From positions 1,660,001 through 1,724,000 of the forward strand of contig NZ_CP156081.1 in NCBI RefSeq assembly GCF_039830135.1: a DNA stretch of 64,000 nt, read 5' to 3'. The position numbers and the translations under genes are program-made. The notes under the pieces are model-generated. The model had not been told where the DNA came from. It saw nothing but the letters and a program-made list of their open reading frames with translations, and made no database searches. Shown here piece by piece: positions 53,872-64,000 of this stretch (position 1 is the stretch's first letter; each line of letters opens with the position of its first letter). This DNA is from Defluviimonas sp. SAOS-178_SWC. GTDB taxonomy: Bacteria > Pseudomonadota > Alphaproteobacteria > Rhodobacterales > Rhodobacteraceae.

Positions 53872-54046
53872 AAAGACCTGCTCCAGACATGCCGTACTTT
53901 CTGCAATGTCGAAGGTTAGAATGCGTGGGCCTGAAACTCAACGCTCGATGCCAAGGACGACAACAGGTCCAGCCCGGCGCCCCAATTCACGGCCAGCTTC
54001 AACGCGCTCCGCGCGGGGGTATTTGGGCAACGAAGAAATCCGGGCG

Positions 54047-54493
54047 TCAGAGCGGGATGCGGTAGCGGACGTGGCCGTCGGTTTCGGTATAGCTGTCGTA
54101 GAGCGCGCGGGCGCGGGCGTTGCCGTGGTCGGTGTGCCAGTAGAGGCGGTGCCAGCCCTTTTCGCGGGCCAGCGCGATCAGGTCGTCGATGAGGGCGCGG
54201 CCGGTGCCGTGGCCGCGCGCGGAGGCGTCGACGTAGAGGTCTTCGAGGTAGCAATCGTCGCCCGCGACCCAGCTGGAGGGGTGGTTCTGCTGGATGGCGA
54301 AGCCCGCGAGCCTGTCGCCGTTGAAGGCCAGCCGGGCCTTGAGGGGGGAGGTCGGGTCCATCAGCCGCGCCCAGGTGGCCGCCGTGATCCCGGGCGCGAG
54401 ATCGACTTCGTAGAAATCGAGATAGGCATCCCAGAGGGTCCGCCAGGGCGCCTCGTCAGCGGGCGTCGCGTCGCGGATGGTGAGCTTGCTCAT
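54047..54493 (-). CDS. GNAT family N-acetyltransferase
   Basis: A 148-residue acetyltransferase with the acetyl-CoA motif ARGHGTGRALID and the central LEDLYVDASARG strand. The substrate is unknown. It overlaps the upstream hydrolase gene by four bases (ATGA), so it is the last gene of a coupled three-gene operon. Confidence 0.85.
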   Translation of the reverse strand: MSKLTIRDATPADEAPWRTLWDAYLDFYEVDLAPGITAATWARLMDPTSPLKARLAFNGDRLAGFAIQQNHPSSWVAGDDCYLEDLYVDASARGHGTGRALIDDLIALAREKGWHRLYWHTDHGNARARALYDSYTETDGHVRYRIPL

Positions 54494-55353
54494 GGCAGGA
54501 AGTCCAGAAGCGCCTCGGCTGTGGCCTCGGGCGCGGTGTCGATGAAGAAATGGCCGCCGGGGATGGCCGCCGCGCGCATGTCGGAGAGGCGGTCGGCCCA
54601 TGTCGCGGGCACATCGTAAGCCTTGGCCATCGCGCCGGACGCGCCGTAGAGGACGAGGGCAGGGCAGGCGACGCGCCGGGACAGGTCCGCGTCGTCAAGG
54701 TCGTAGTCGTAGCGGATCGCCGCGCGATAGTCGTCGCACATCGCGCCCGTCGTCGCCGGATCGCGCCAGGCGGCGCGGTAGGCGGCGAGTTGGCCGGGGT
54801 CGAAATCCGCAAGCGTCGCACCGCCCCAGCCGAGAAGGCAGCTTTCGTAGAACCGGTCCGGGTCGGCGAGGATCATCCCTTCGGGAAAGGGCGCGGGCTG
54901 GGCGAGGAAGAACCAGTGGTAGTAGGCGGCGGCGACCTTCCGGTTAAGATGGCTGAGAAGGTAATGCGTTGGCACGATGTCCATCAGCGTGAGGCTGAGA
55001 AGCCGCGCCGCGTCGTCGAGCGCCATGCGGTGCGCGGTGCGTCCGCCCCGGTCGTGGCCGACGAGGTGAAAGCGTTCGTGCCCGAGTGCGGACATGAGCG
55101 CAACCTGATCGGCGCTCATTTCCCGGAACGTGTAATGCTCCGCGCCCTTCGGTTTGGACGATCCGCCATAACCGCGCAGGTCGGCGGCGATCACCGTGAA
55201 CCGCTCGGCGAGACGCGGCGCGACCCTTGCCCAGAGCGCGCGGGTCTGGGGAAAGCCGTGGAGGAGCAGGAGCGCGGGGCCGGAGCCCCCCGCCGAATAG
55301 GCGATCTCCTGCCCGTTGACCGCGGCGCGTCCGTTCTCGAACCCCGCGATCAT
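54490..55353 (-). CDS. Alpha/beta hydrolase resembling haloacetate dehalogenase
   Basis: A 287-residue hydrolase. The nucleophile is Asp, D101 in GHDRGGR, as in dehalogenases and epoxide hydrolases. R102 and R105 match the carboxylate-binding pair of fluoroacetate dehalogenase, H146-W147 matches its halide-site pair in YYHWFFLAQP, and catalytic H268 lies in GGHFF. An acidic residue D125 (LMDIVP) also fits. Family membership is secure, true substrate is not. It overlaps the dipeptidase and GNAT genes by four bases each. Confidence 0.8.
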   Translation of the reverse strand: MIAGFENGRAAVNGQEIAYSAGGSGPALLLLHGFPQTRALWARVAPRLAERFTVIAADLRGYGGSSKPKGAEHYTFREMSADQVALMSALGHERFHLVGHDRGGRTAHRMALDDAARLLSLTLMDIVPTHYLLSHLNRKVAAAYYHWFFLAQPAPFPEGMILADPDRFYESCLLGWGGATLADFDPGQLAAYRAAWRDPATTGAMCDDYRAAIRYDYDLDDADLSRRVACPALVLYGASGAMAKAYDVPATWADRLSDMRAAAIPGGHFFIDTAPEATAEALLDFLP

Positions 55354-56720
55354 GTCAGGGCGGCGAGGATGCGGGCCCAGCTGCGGATGCCCTTGTGGAA
55401 GCTCTCCATGTCGTACTTCTCGTTCGGGCTGTGGATCTGGTCGTCGTCCTTGCCGAAGCCGATCAGCATCGCGTCCATGCCGAGGATCGACTGGAAGAAC
55501 CCCGCGATCGGGATCGAGCCGCCGCACCCGACGTAGGAGGCCGGCCGTCCCCATTCCGCCCCCAGCGCCCCCCGCGCGGCTTCGAAGGCGGGGTCGGAAA
55601 TGTCCATGACGCCGGCCGGGCTTGCGCCGTGATCGTGGAACGCGACTTCGCAGTCGAAGGGCACCATCGTGCGGATATGATTGCGGAACGCATCGCGCAG
55701 GACATGCGGATCCTGCCCGGGCACCAGCCGGAACGAGATCTTCGCGTGAGCCTGCGAAGGCAGGACGGTCTTGAACCCCGCGCCGGTATAACCGCCCCAG
55801 ATGCCGTTGACCTCGCAGGTTGGGCGCGACCAGAGCATCTCGAGCGGTGTCCGGTCGTGTTCGCCGGCCGGCACCGAGAGGCCGACATCGCCGAGGAACT
55901 TCTGGTAGTCGAAGGCGAGCGCCTGCCACTGGGCGCGCACAGCGTCGGGCAATTCCTCGACCCCGTCATAGAAGCCGGGCACGGTGATCCTCCCGTTTTC
56001 GTCATGCAGCGAGGCGATGATCTTCGTCAGCACCCGGACCGGGTTCATCGCCGCCCCGCCATACATGCCCGAATGCAGATCCTTGTCCGGGCCGGTGATG
56101 GTGATCTCCTCGCCGAGAAGGCCGCGCAGCATCGTGGTGATGGCGGGCTGGGTCGATTCGAAGAGCCCGGTATCGCAGATGAGCGCGAGATCGGCTTTCA
56201 GTTCCCCGGCATGTTCCGTCATGAACGGGACGAGCGAGGGCGAGCCCGATTCCTCCTCGCCTTCGAGGAAGATCGTGAGCCGGCCGGGCAGGCTGCCGTG
56301 AACGTGCTTCCAGGCCCGGCACGCCTCGATGAAGGTCATCAGCTGGCCCTTGTCGTCCGAGGCGCCGCGCGCGCGGATCACCTTGCCCTTGGGGGTGTCC
56401 TGGATTTCGGGATCGAACGGGTCGCGGTCCCAGAGGTCGAGCGGGTCGACCGGCTGCACGTCGTAATGGCCGTAGAAGAGAAGGTGCCGGCCCTCGCCGC
56501 CGGACTGGCCGACAACCATCGGATGCCCCGGCGTCGGACGCGCCGCGGCATCGAAGCCGAGGCCGCGAAGGTCGCTGGCCAGCCACTCGGCGGCCGTTGC
56601 GCAATCGGCCTTGTAGGCCGGGTCGGTTGAGATCGACGGAATGCGCAGAAGCTCGAACAGCCGGTCGGTGGCTTCGGGAAGGGTTTCGTCGATCCGGGTG
56701 AGGACGGCGTCGAGGCTCAT
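55350..56720 (-). CDS. M20 family dipeptidase
   Basis: A 456-residue zinc exopeptidase. It has the metal-site motifs YGHYDVQPVDP near residue 80 and EGEEESGSPSL near 155, and a dimerisation insert in the middle, as in M20 dipeptidases. Cytoplasmic; it probably cleaves dipeptides or acylated amino acids. It is the first gene of the operon with the hydrolase and GNAT genes. Confidence 0.88.
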   Translation of the reverse strand: MSLDAVLTRIDETLPEATDRLFELLRIPSISTDPAYKADCATAAEWLASDLRGLGFDAAARPTPGHPMVVGQSGGEGRHLLFYGHYDVQPVDPLDLWDRDPFDPEIQDTPKGKVIRARGASDDKGQLMTFIEACRAWKHVHGSLPGRLTIFLEGEEESGSPSLVPFMTEHAGELKADLALICDTGLFESTQPAITTMLRGLLGEEITITGPDKDLHSGMYGGAAMNPVRVLTKIIASLHDENGRITVPGFYDGVEELPDAVRAQWQALAFDYQKFLGDVGLSVPAGEHDRTPLEMLWSRPTCEVNGIWGGYTGAGFKTVLPSQAHAKISFRLVPGQDPHVLRDAFRNHIRTMVPFDCEVAFHDHGASPAGVMDISDPAFEAARGALGAEWGRPASYVGCGGSIPIAGFFQSILGMDAMLIGFGKDDDQIHSPNEKYDMESFHKGIRSWARILAALT

Positions 56721-56855
56721 GGGGGACTCCTGTCTGGTTCGGTTCGGACCGTATCAGCGGATTCGTCTTTGTCCAGTTGGGCGGGCGGGGACCGTCCGGC
56801 CGAACCCCATGCCCGCGCCCCAGCGCGGCAAATTGTACCCTCGCCTTGCCGGAGT

Positions 56856-56869
56856 TTGACCTTTATCAA
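56856..56869 (+). promoter_or_regulatory. FNR/FnrL-type box upstream of hemA
   Basis: TTGACCTTTATCAA matches TTGAT-N4-ATCAA with one mismatch, 62 bp before the hemA ATG. In Rhodobacter species FnrL controls hemA through such a site. Confidence 0.75.
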
Positions 56870-56931
56870 GGACCGCAGCGGACAGGCCCCCTAGGGCTAT
56901 GACAGGCAGAACATGAGCCGGGGAGATGGAC

Positions 56932-58155
56932 ATGGATTATAACGCAGAGCTCGACCGGGCCATCCAGCGTCTTCACGACGAAGGTCGTTATCGTACATTC
57001 ATCGACATCGAACGCCGCAAGGGCCAGTTCCCGAAAGCGACCTGGACCAAGGCCGACGGGACGGAAAAGGAAATCACCGTCTGGTGCGGCAATGACTATC
57101 TCGGCATGGGCCAGCATCCTTCGGTGCTCTCGGCGATGCACGAGGCGCTGGACGCCACCGGCGCCGGGTCGGGCGGGACGCGCAACATCTCGGGCACGAC
57201 GGTCTATCACAAGCGGCTCGAGGCCGAGCTGGCCGACCTTCACCAGAAAGAAGCGGCGCTGGTCTTCACCTCGGCCTATATCGCCAACGACGCGACGCTC
57301 TCGACCCTGCCGAAGCTCTTTCCGGGGCTGATCATCTATTCCGACAACCTCAACCACGCCTCGATGATCGAAGGCATCCGCCGCAACGGTGGCGCCAAGC
57401 GTATCTTCCGGCACAATGACATCGCCCATCTGCGCGAGATGCTGGAGGCCGACGATCCCGCCGCGCCGAAGCTCATCGCCTTCGAATCGATCTATTCGAT
57501 GGACGGCGATATCAGTCCGATGGAAGCGATCTGCGACATCGCCCAGGAATTCAACGCGCTGACCTATCTCGACGAGGTGCACGCGGTCGGCATGTACGGG
57601 CCGCGCGGGGCCGGAATCGCCGAAAAGCTGGGGCTGATGGGACGCATCGACATCATCAACGCGACGCTCGCCAAGGCCTACGGCGTGATGGGCGGCTATA
57701 TCGCCGCCTCCGCCAAGATGTGCGATGCGATCCGCTCCTACGCGCCGGGCTTCATCTTCACCACCTCGCTGCCGCCGGCGGTCGCGGCGGGGGCGGCGGC
57801 TTCGGTCAAGCACCTCAAGACCGGTCAGGATCTGCGCGACAAGCAGCAGGAGCATGCCCGCGTTCTGAAGGCGCGGCTCAAGGCGCTCGGCCTGCCGATC
57901 ATCGACCACGGCACCCATATCGTGCCGGTCCATGTCGGCGATCCGGTGCATTGCAAGAAAATCTCCGACATGCTCCTCGAGCACTATGGGATTTACGTGC
58001 AGCCGATCAACTTCCCGACCGTCCCGCGCGGGACGGAGCGGCTGCGCTTCACGCCGTCCCCGGTGCATTCGATGGCCGATATCGATCATCTCGTACGCGC
58101 CATGGACAAGCTCTGGGCACATTGCGCGCTGAATCGCGCCGAACTCAGTGCCTGA
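56932..58155 (+). CDS. hemA: 5-Aminolevulinate synthase
   Basis: PLP enzyme condensing glycine and succinyl-CoA to 5-aminolevulinate, the first step of haem and bacteriochlorophyll synthesis by the C4 route. The 407-residue protein has the catalytic lysine K248 in [13 protein letters not shown] and the Rhodobacter-type length. I chose the ATG at 56932, which has GGGGAG at seven bases; one at 56926 is too close to it. An FNR-type box lies upstream. Confidence 0.97.
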   Translation: MDYNAELDRAIQRLHDEGRYRTFIDIERRKGQFPKATWTKADGTEKEITVWCGNDYLGMGQHPSVLSAMHEALDATGAGSGGTRNISGTTVYHKRLEAELADLHQKEAALVFTSAYIANDATLSTLPKLFPGLIIYSDNLNHASMIEGIRRNGGAKRIFRHNDIAHLREMLEADDPAAPKLIAFESIYSMDGDISPMEAICDIAQEFNALTYLDEVHAVGMYGPRGAGIAEKLGLMGRIDIINATLAKAYGVMGGYIAASAKMCDAIRSYAPGFIFTTSLPPAVAAGAAASVKHLKTGQDLRDKQQEHARVLKARLKALGLPIIDHGTHIVPVHVGDPVHCKKISDMLLEHYGIYVQPINFPTVPRGTERLRFTPSPVHSMADIDHLVRAMDKLWAHCALNRAELSA

Positions 58156-58265
58156 GGGCTTCGGCGGTCGCAATCTCGCTTGCCCTGTGGTATTAAATCC
58201 TGAATAGGACGGCACTGGCGCGACGAATCGTCGGCGGCTTGGGGATAACGAACGGGGCAGTGGGC

Positions 58266-59489
58266 ATGATCGGGCGGAGGGTTCCTCCTTCGACGCACGA
58301 AGTGGACAAACCCATGGGGTTTGATGACTTCGAATTGCGGCTCGGCGATGTCATGCGCGGCGAACGCGCGACGATGGCCAAATCCCTTCTCGACGTGCAG
58401 CGCGAGCTGAAGATCAAGGCGAGCTACATCGCCGCGATCGAGAATTGCGACGTCTCCGCCTTTGAAACACCCGGCTTCGTCGCAGGCTACGTGCGGTCCT
58501 ATGCGCGCTATCTTGGCATGGATGCCGAATGGGCTTTTCAGCGCTTCTGCAAAGAGGCGAATTTCACCGTCGCCCACGGGATGTCGGCCGCCGCGTCCGG
58601 ACCGAAACCGGGGCGCCGCAAGGTCGAATACAGCGATCCCCTGGCCAACCCGAACGCGAGCTTCGTGCCGCGCGGCGAGGCGTTCTGGTCGGGCGTCCAG
58701 CCCGGTGCCATCGGCTCCATCCTCGTCCTCGCGATGCTGATCGGCGGGATCGGATACGGCGGCTGGTCGGTGCTTCAGGAAGTGCAGAAGGTCCAGCTTG
58801 CCCCCGTCGACCAGGCGCCGGGCGTGGTGGCCGAGCTTGACCCCCTTGCGGGGGCAGGGGCGACGGCGACCGAACAGATGCAGTCCGGAGAGGTCGCGCT
58901 CGCGGCGCTTCCGGGGCAGGACGCCCTTCCTCCGGCACCCGAGGCCTTCGACCGGCTCTACCGTCCCGCCGCGCTCGACGTGCCGGTGCTGGTTGCCCGC
59001 GATGGCCCGATTGCCGCGATCGATCCGCGCACCGTCGGGACGATCGCCGTGGCCGCTACGCCGGAAGACACGGCACCTGTGGCCGAGACACCGGCCCTTG
59101 GCGAAACCCCCGTTCAGGTCGTCGCCGCCGATGCGCCGGAAGTGGAGCTTCTGGCCGTCCGCCCGGCCTGGGTCCGCGTGCAGGCCGCCGATGGCACGAT
59201 CATCTTCGAGAAGATCCTCGACGCCGGCGAACGCTATGCGCTGCCGAAGACCGAGGACGCGCCGGTGCTGCGGGTCGGGGAATCGGGCGCGCTATATTTC
59301 GCGGTGAACGGCGAGACCTACGGGCCCGCGGGCAATCAGGGATCGGTCACGAAGAACCTCGTGCTTTCGCCCGAGGCGCTGACGGCGAAATACGCGCTCG
59401 CCGACATGAGCCGCGATGCCGATCTGGTGCGCTACACGACGACGGTCGCCGATGCCGGCGCGGTCGTGCCGGTCGCGCCCAGCGAATAA
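58266..59489 (+). CDS. RodZ-like cell-shape protein
   Basis: A 407-residue cytoskeleton/membrane linker. It has an N-terminal HTH_25 domain (about residues 25-95), one membrane segment at about 148-168, and a C-terminal DUF4115 periplasmic domain ([20 protein letters not shown] onward). It precedes ispG, the usual alphaproteobacterial order. It would tether MreB filaments. The ATG at 58266 is used; one at 58314 is possible. Confidence 0.85.
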   Translation: MIGRRVPPSTHEVDKPMGFDDFELRLGDVMRGERATMAKSLLDVQRELKIKASYIAAIENCDVSAFETPGFVAGYVRSYARYLGMDAEWAFQRFCKEANFTVAHGMSAAASGPKPGRRKVEYSDPLANPNASFVPRGEAFWSGVQPGAIGSILVLAMLIGGIGYGGWSVLQEVQKVQLAPVDQAPGVVAELDPLAGAGATATEQMQSGEVALAALPGQDALPPAPEAFDRLYRPAALDVPVLVARDGPIAAIDPRTVGTIAVAATPEDTAPVAETPALGETPVQVVAADAPEVELLAVRPAWVRVQAADGTIIFEKILDAGERYALPKTEDAPVLRVGESGALYFAVNGETYGPAGNQGSVTKNLVLSPEALTAKYALADMSRDADLVRYTTTVADAGAVVPVAPSE

Positions 59490-59557
59490 CGCCGCACATT
59501 GCCGATCCGTCCGGCTGGGTCTATCTAGGGCCCAACCCCGTGCGAGCCGAGGCTGAC

Positions 59558-60679
59558 ATGACCCACAATCCGATCCGTCCCTGGCGCAATATCGACCGGC
59601 GCAAGTCGCGCCGGATCATGGTCGGCAACGTGCCGGTCGGCGGCGATGCCCCGATCTCCGTCCAGACGATGACGAACACGATCACCTCGGACGTGGCGGC
59701 GACCGTCGCGCAGGTGCAGCGCGCCGCCGATGCCGGCGCCGATATCGTCCGCGTCTCGACGCCAGACGAAGCCTCGACGCGGGCACTGCGCGAGATCGTG
59801 CGCGAAAGCCCGGTGCCGATCGTCGCCGACATCCATTTCCACTACAAGCGCGCCATCGAGGCGGCCGAGGCGGGCGCGGCCTGCCTCAGGATCAACCCCG
59901 GCAATATCGGCGACGCCAAGCGGGTGCGCGAGGTCGTGCAGGCGGCCAAGGATCACGGCTGTTCGATCCGCATCGGCGTGAATGCCGGCAGCCTTGAGAA
60001 GCACCTTCTGGAGAAATACGGAGAGCCCTGTCCCGATGCGATGGTCGAAAGCGGGCTCGATCATATCCGGCTGTTGCAGGACAACGATTTCCACGAGTTC
60101 AAGATCTCGGTGAAGGCCTCCGACGTCTTCCTTGCCGCCGCCGCCTATCAGCAGCTGGCCGACGCGACCGACGCGCCGATCCATCTCGGGATCACCGAGG
60201 CGGGGGGGCTGATGTCCGGCACCGTGAAGTCGGCGATCGGGCTCGGGAACCTCCTCTGGTCCGGGATTGGCGACACGATCCGCGTGTCGCTCTCGGCCGA
60301 TCCGGTCGAGGAGGTGAAGGTCGGGTTCGAGATCCTGAAATCCCTGGGCCTCAGGACAAGGGGGGTGCAAATCATTTCCTGCCCCTCCTGCGCGCGGCAG
60401 GGCTTCGACGTGATCAAGACGGTGGAGCGGCTGGAAAAGCGGCTTGAGCATATCAAGACGCCGATGTCGCTTTCGATCATCGGCTGCGTGGTCAACGGTC
60501 CCGGCGAGGCGCTGATGACCGATATCGGCTTCACCGGTGGCGGGGCCGGGTCGGGTATGGTCTATCTGGCCGGCAAGCAGAGCCACAAGATGTCCAACGA
60601 CCAGATGATCGACCATATCGTCCAACTGGTCGAAGTTCGCGCCGCCGAAATCGAGGCGGCGAAAGCGGCGGCGGAGTAG
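59558..60679 (+). CDS. ispG: (E)-4-Hydroxy-3-methylbut-2-enyl-diphosphate synthase
   Basis: The [4Fe-4S] enzyme of the MEP isoprenoid pathway, converting MEcPP to HMBPP. The 373-residue protein has the N-terminal barrel ([12 protein letters not shown]) and cluster cysteines in CPSCARQG and [10 protein letters not shown] hairpin follows the stop. ATG at 59558. Confidence 0.97.
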   Translation: MTHNPIRPWRNIDRRKSRRIMVGNVPVGGDAPISVQTMTNTITSDVAATVAQVQRAADAGADIVRVSTPDEASTRALREIVRESPVPIVADIHFHYKRAIEAAEAGAACLRINPGNIGDAKRVREVVQAAKDHGCSIRIGVNAGSLEKHLLEKYGEPCPDAMVESGLDHIRLLQDNDFHEFKISVKASDVFLAAAAYQQLADATDAPIHLGITEAGGLMSGTVKSAIGLGNLLWSGIGDTIRVSLSADPVEEVKVGFEILKSLGLRTRGVQIISCPSCARQGFDVIKTVERLEKRLEHIKTPMSLSIIGCVVNGPGEALMTDIGFTGGGAGSGMVYLAGKQSHKMSNDQMIDHIVQLVEVRAAEIEAAKAAAE

Positions 60680-60726
60680 CGGGGGCGCCGCCCCCGCACC
60701 CCCGAGGTATTTCCGGCAAGATGAAA
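60679..60726 (+). terminator. Terminator hairpin plus dispersed repeat after ispG
   Basis: GCGGGGGC and GCCCCCGC (60679-60697) form an 8-bp stem beginning at the last base of the ispG stop. Directly after comes a copy of the dispersed repeat, CCCGAGGTATTTCCGGCAAG then ATGAA (60701-60726). Confidence 0.65.
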
Positions 60727-60771
60727 TGGGGGGCGTTGACGGCCCGGCGGCGGCGGATTAGCTGATCGGTC

Positions 60772-62586
60772 ATGGCACGCGCACCGCTTCTTCAGCTTTC
60801 CGGCATTTCCCTGACCTTCGGCGGCAATCCCGTCTTTGATGGCCTTGATCTCGTGGTCCAGCCCGGCGATAGGGTGGCGCTTGTCGGGCGCAACGGGTCG
60901 GGCAAGTCGACGCTGATGAAGGTCATGGCGGGCCTCGTGGAGGCTGATCAGGGCGACCGCGTGGTGCCGCCGGGCGTGACGGTCGGTTACATGGAGCAGG
61001 AGCCGGACCTCTCGGCCTTCGCGACGCTCGGCGAGTTCGCCGCGTCGGGCCTGCCGGAGGGCGAGGCCTACAGGGTCGCGGTCGTGGCCGATGGCTTGAA
61101 GTTCGACCCCGGGACGGAGGTATCCGCGGCATCGGGCGGTGAAAGGCGGCGCGCGGCGCTCGCCAAGCTTCTGGCCGAGGCGCCGGAACTCATGCTTCTG
61201 GACGAGCCGACGAACCACCTCGACATTCAGGCGATCCGCTGGCTGGAAGACCAGCTGCGGGAGACCCGCGCGGCCTTTGTCATCATCAGTCACGACCGCG
61301 CCTTCCTGCGCGCGCTCACGTGTGCAACGCTCTGGATCGACCGGGGCGAGGTCCGGCGCAACGAGAAGGGATTCGCGGCGTTCGAGGACTGGCGTGAAAC
61401 CGTCTGGGCCGAGGAAGACCTTGCCCGTCACAAGCTCGACCGCAAGATCAAGGCCGAGGCCCGCTGGGCGGTGGAGGGGATCTCGGCGCGTCGGAAGCGC
61501 AACCAGGGCCGGGTACGGGCGCTTCAGGCGATGCGGGCCGAGCGCGCGGCGCTGATCCGCCGGCAGGGCACGGCGGACATGGCGCTCGATACCGGCCAGA
61601 CCTCGGGCAAGCTCGTCATCGAAGCGAAAGGCATTTCAAAGGCTTTCGGGCCGAAGCTGATCCTGAGGCCGTTCGACCTCAAGATCCTGCGCGGCGACCG
61701 GGTGGCCTTCGTCGGCCCGAACGGCGTCGGCAAGACCACGCTTCTGAAGATGCTGACGGGCGAGGTGGCACCGGATACCGGCGGCGTTCGCCTTGGCACC
61801 AACCTTGAGCTCGCGGTCTTCGATCAGGCCCGCGCCACCCTGGATCTGTCGATGACGCTCTGGGACGGGCTGGTGAACGATCCGGAAATGGCGGTGTCGG
61901 GCCGGTCCGATCAGGTGATGGTGCGCGGCGTGGCGAAGCACGTGGTCGCCTATCTCAAGGATTTCCTCTTTGACGAGGCACAGGCGCGGGCGCCGATCGC
62001 CTCGCTCTCGGGGGGCGAGCGGGCGCGGCTTCTGCTCGCGCGGATCATGGCGAAGCCGTCGAACCTCCTGGTGCTCGACGAGCCGACGAACGACCTCGAT
62101 GTCGAAACGCTGGACCTCTTGCAGGATATCCTGGGCGATTATGACGGGACCGTGCTTCTGGTCAGCCACGACCGCGACTTCATCGACCGGGTGGCGACGA
62201 CGACGATCGCGATGGACGGTGACGGGCGGGCCGTGACCTATGCCGGCGGCTGGAGCGACTATCAGGCCCAGAAGGGCGCCGCCGCGCCGGCCGAAAAGCT
62301 CGCGAAACCCGCGTTGAAGCCTGCCCCGGCGCCGGAGGTGAAGGTGAAGAAGGTCACGCAAGGCCTGACATTCACGGAAAAACACCGGCTGGAGAGCTTG
62401 CCGGGGATCATCGAGAAGCTGGAGGCGGAGATCGGCAAGCTCAGCGACTTCCTGTCCGATCCCGCGCTGTTCCAGACCGCGCCGGACAAGTTCCGCCGAG
62501 CGTCCGAAGGGCTCGCCGAACGGCAGGCGGCGCTGGCTTCCGCAGAGGAGGAATGGCTTGTGCTGGAAGAGAAGTCCGAAGCATGA
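60772..62586 (+). CDS. ABC-F ATPase (Uup-like)
   Basis: A 604-residue cytoplasmic protein with two ABC domains: Walker [10 protein letters not shown] and GPNGVGKTT, signatures [14 protein letters not shown] and [14 protein letters not shown]. The linker and a C-terminal charged coiled coil (LEEKSEA end) are typical of Uup-type ABC-F proteins, which act on ribosomes rather than in transport. Its stop overlaps the next gene's ATG. Confidence 0.88.
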   Translation: MARAPLLQLSGISLTFGGNPVFDGLDLVVQPGDRVALVGRNGSGKSTLMKVMAGLVEADQGDRVVPPGVTVGYMEQEPDLSAFATLGEFAASGLPEGEAYRVAVVADGLKFDPGTEVSAASGGERRRAALAKLLAEAPELMLLDEPTNHLDIQAIRWLEDQLRETRAAFVIISHDRAFLRALTCATLWIDRGEVRRNEKGFAAFEDWRETVWAEEDLARHKLDRKIKAEARWAVEGISARRKRNQGRVRALQAMRAERAALIRRQGTADMALDTGQTSGKLVIEAKGISKAFGPKLILRPFDLKILRGDRVAFVGPNGVGKTTLLKMLTGEVAPDTGGVRLGTNLELAVFDQARATLDLSMTLWDGLVNDPEMAVSGRSDQVMVRGVAKHVVAYLKDFLFDEAQARAPIASLSGGERARLLLARIMAKPSNLLVLDEPTNDLDVETLDLLQDILGDYDGTVLLVSHDRDFIDRVATTTIAMDGDGRAVTYAGGWSDYQAQKGAAAPAEKLAKPALKPAPAPEVKVKKVTQGLTFTEKHRLESLPGIIEKLEAEIGKLSDFLSDPALFQTAPDKFRRASEGLAERQAALASAEEEWLVLEEKSEA

Positions 62587-63668
62587 GGGGGCCGCTCGAC
62601 GGGCTCCGCATCGTCGAGATCGCCGGTCTTGGCCCGACGCCTTTCGCCGCGATGACGCTTGCCGACATGGGCGCGGAGGTGATCCGCATCGAGCGGCCCG
62701 GCAACCGCCACCTCCTGGGCCTCGGTTACGATATCCTGAACCGGGGGCGCGGATTTGTCGCGCTCGACCTCAAATCCGAGGAGGGGTGCGGGATCGCGCG
62801 GCGGCTGATCCTGCGGGCCGATGGGTTGATCGAGGGGATGCGCCCCGGTGCGATGGAACGGCTCGGGTTGGGTCCGGACGATTTTCAGGAGAATCCGCGG
62901 TTGGTCTACGGGAGGATGACCGGCTGGGGGCAATCGGGCCCTCTGGCGCAGTCGGCGGGGCACGACATCACCTACATCGCGCTTTCCGGCGCGCTTCATG
63001 CGATCGGGCCGGCGGAGCGGCCGGTGCCGCCCTTGAACCTCCTCGGCGATTTCGGCGGCGGGGCGATGTACCTCGCCTTCGGCATGGTCTGCGCCTTCCT
63101 CGAAGCAGCGCGGAGCGGCAAGGGGCAGGTGGTCGACGCAGCGATCAGCGATGGCACGGCGCATCTCATGGCGATGATCCAGGCGATGGCGGCGGGCCGG
63201 CTTTGGCGGGATGCGCGGGAGGCGAACATCCTCGACGGCGCGGCGCCGTTCTACGGAACCTATGCCTGCAAATGCGGCGGTTTCCTCGCCGTGGGGGCCA
63301 TCGAGGCGAAGTTCTGGGTGGAGTTCCTCGTCCGGATCGGGCTTGATGCCGGGGCGTTGCCGGATCAGATGGACCGGTCCCGCTGGCCCGACTTGCGTGT
63401 CGCGGTGGCCGGGCGCATCGCGGAAAAGACGCGGGACGAATGGGCGGCGCTTCTGGAAGGGACGGATGCCTGCGCGGCGCCGGTCCTGACCATCGCTGAA
63501 GCGCCGGACCATGCGCATAACCGGGCGCGGTCAACCTATCTCCGCCACGAAGGCGTGACCCAGCCCGCCCCGGCGCCGAGGCTTGGCCGGACGCCGGGAC
63601 GGATCGCGGACGGGTCGCAGGCGGTTCCTCTCGCCCCCGCAGACGTACTGAAAAATTGGGGCGCCTGA
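62583..63668 (+). CDS. CoA-transferase family III protein
   Basis: A 361-residue enzyme of the CaiB/BaiF family, including alpha-methylacyl-CoA racemases. The N-terminus [20 protein letters not shown] and the catalytic-Asp region [12 protein letters not shown] fit. It transfers or racemises acyl-CoA substrates; which one is unknown. It overlaps the ABC-F gene by four bases. A hairpin spans its stop codon. Confidence 0.85.
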   Translation: MRGPLDGLRIVEIAGLGPTPFAAMTLADMGAEVIRIERPGNRHLLGLGYDILNRGRGFVALDLKSEEGCGIARRLILRADGLIEGMRPGAMERLGLGPDDFQENPRLVYGRMTGWGQSGPLAQSAGHDITYIALSGALHAIGPAERPVPPLNLLGDFGGGAMYLAFGMVCAFLEAARSGKGQVVDAAISDGTAHLMAMIQAMAAGRLWRDAREANILDGAAPFYGTYACKCGGFLAVGAIEAKFWVEFLVRIGLDAGALPDQMDRSRWPDLRVAVAGRIAEKTRDEWAALLEGTDACAAPVLTIAEAPDHAHNRARSTYLRHEGVTQPAPAPRLGRTPGRIADGSQAVPLAPADVLKNWGA

Positions 63669-63683
63669 CGGAACAGGCGCCCC
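63658..63683 (+). terminator. Hairpin spanning the CoA-transferase stop codon
   Basis: A perfect 10-bp stem, GGGGCGCCTG with CAGGCGCCCC, and loop ACGGAA. The stop TGA lies at its left shoulder. It also faces the convergent fasciclin gene. Confidence 0.6.
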
Positions 63684-63713
63684 CGCACTCTTTACTGGCA
63701 CCGGAGTGGCTCG

Positions 63714-64000
63714 TCACATCGCCGGCAGGAGTACCGCGTCGATCACGTGGATCACGCCGTTCGACTGCTTCACGTCGGCGATGGTGACGGTCGCCGTGCG
63801 GCCGCGCTCGTCCTCGATCTTCACCATCCCGTCCTCGACCATGGCCTTGAGCGTGCAGCCGCCGACGGTCGGGACCGCATGCACGCCGCCATCGTCGGCG
63901 ATCATCTTGACCAGCGCCTCGGACATGACGTCGGCGGCGACGACATGGCAGGTCAGCACCTTGGTCAGCGCCGCCTTGTTTTCAGGCTTCAAGAGGTCTT
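63714..64000 (-). CDS. Fasciclin-domain protein, N-terminus outside the window
   Basis: The C-terminal 95 residues of a fasciclin (FAS1) protein: DLLKPENKAALTKVLTCHVV, then the YxxV-type core and VIHVIDAVLLPAM at the end. These are exported adhesion proteins. The frame continues past the window edge, so the start and signal peptide are not seen. Confidence 0.88.
   Translation of the reverse strand, partial: DLLKPENKAALTKVLTCHVVAADVMSEALVKMIADDGGVHAVPTVGGCTLKAMVEDGMVKIEDERGRTATVTIADVKQSNGVIHVIDAVLLPAM

Overview
The window is a high-GC bacterial chromosome segment that looks like a member of the Rhodobacterales (Alphaproteobacteria). The evidence is a 407-residue alpha-type 5-aminolevulinate synthase with an FNR-type site upstream, the rodZ-ispG order, an APS-type cysH/cysI cluster with DUF2849 and DUF934 partners beside an Lrp-family gene, and a LuxI/LuxR locus. 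Assignments come from reading the translations; no database search was run.

Layout. 1-34,550 is chromosomal: pyrimidine synthesis (pyrE, pyrC), surface-sugar enzymes and transporters, an XdhC/MoeA-like molybdoenzyme maturation pair, rlmJ and infC, assimilatory sulfate reduction (DUF2849-cysI-cysH-DUF934-fpr with a divergent Lrp gene), a P450, tpiA, Fe-S assembly factors, a SatD/DUF3307 pair, tgt, a quorum-sensing locus (HTH-less LuxR relative, full LuxR, LuxI), lon and an HU protein. 34,607-50,289 is an integrated mobile element. 50,290-64,000 is chromosomal again: tRNA-Val, two tRNA-Asp, small envelope proteins, a possible fluoroacetate-dehalogenase-type hydrolase, an M20 peptidase, hemA, rodZ, ispG, an ABC-F ATPase, a CoA-transferase and the 3' part of a fasciclin gene.

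The mobile element is the most interesting part. It sits in the 3' end of tRNA-Val(CAC), is bounded by an exact 25-bp direct repeat, and carries pairs of GTATGGTAACT-type repeats at the same 23-bp period inside each end. It encodes a tyrosine integrase, a serine recombinase, a large primase/Zn-finger/helicase protein, and a set of small unassigned proteins. Between the replication gene and the cargo lies a symmetric array of about 12 GGGCGGAC iterons in opposite orientation around an AT-richer core, which I read as its replication origin. I find no capsid, portal or terminase gene, but there is one complete tail tape-measure-like gene. This suggests a phage satellite or relic rather than a complete prophage. 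Its low-GC cargo, a PD-(D/E)XK nuclease-like protein translationally linked to an exported protein, is a candidate undescribed defence module.

Other notable signals are an AUA start codon for infC, a LuxR-family protein without its DNA-binding domain, a probable leaderless promoter for the SatD-like gene, a dispersed intergenic repeat, and GTTA-loop hairpins that recur throughout the element.
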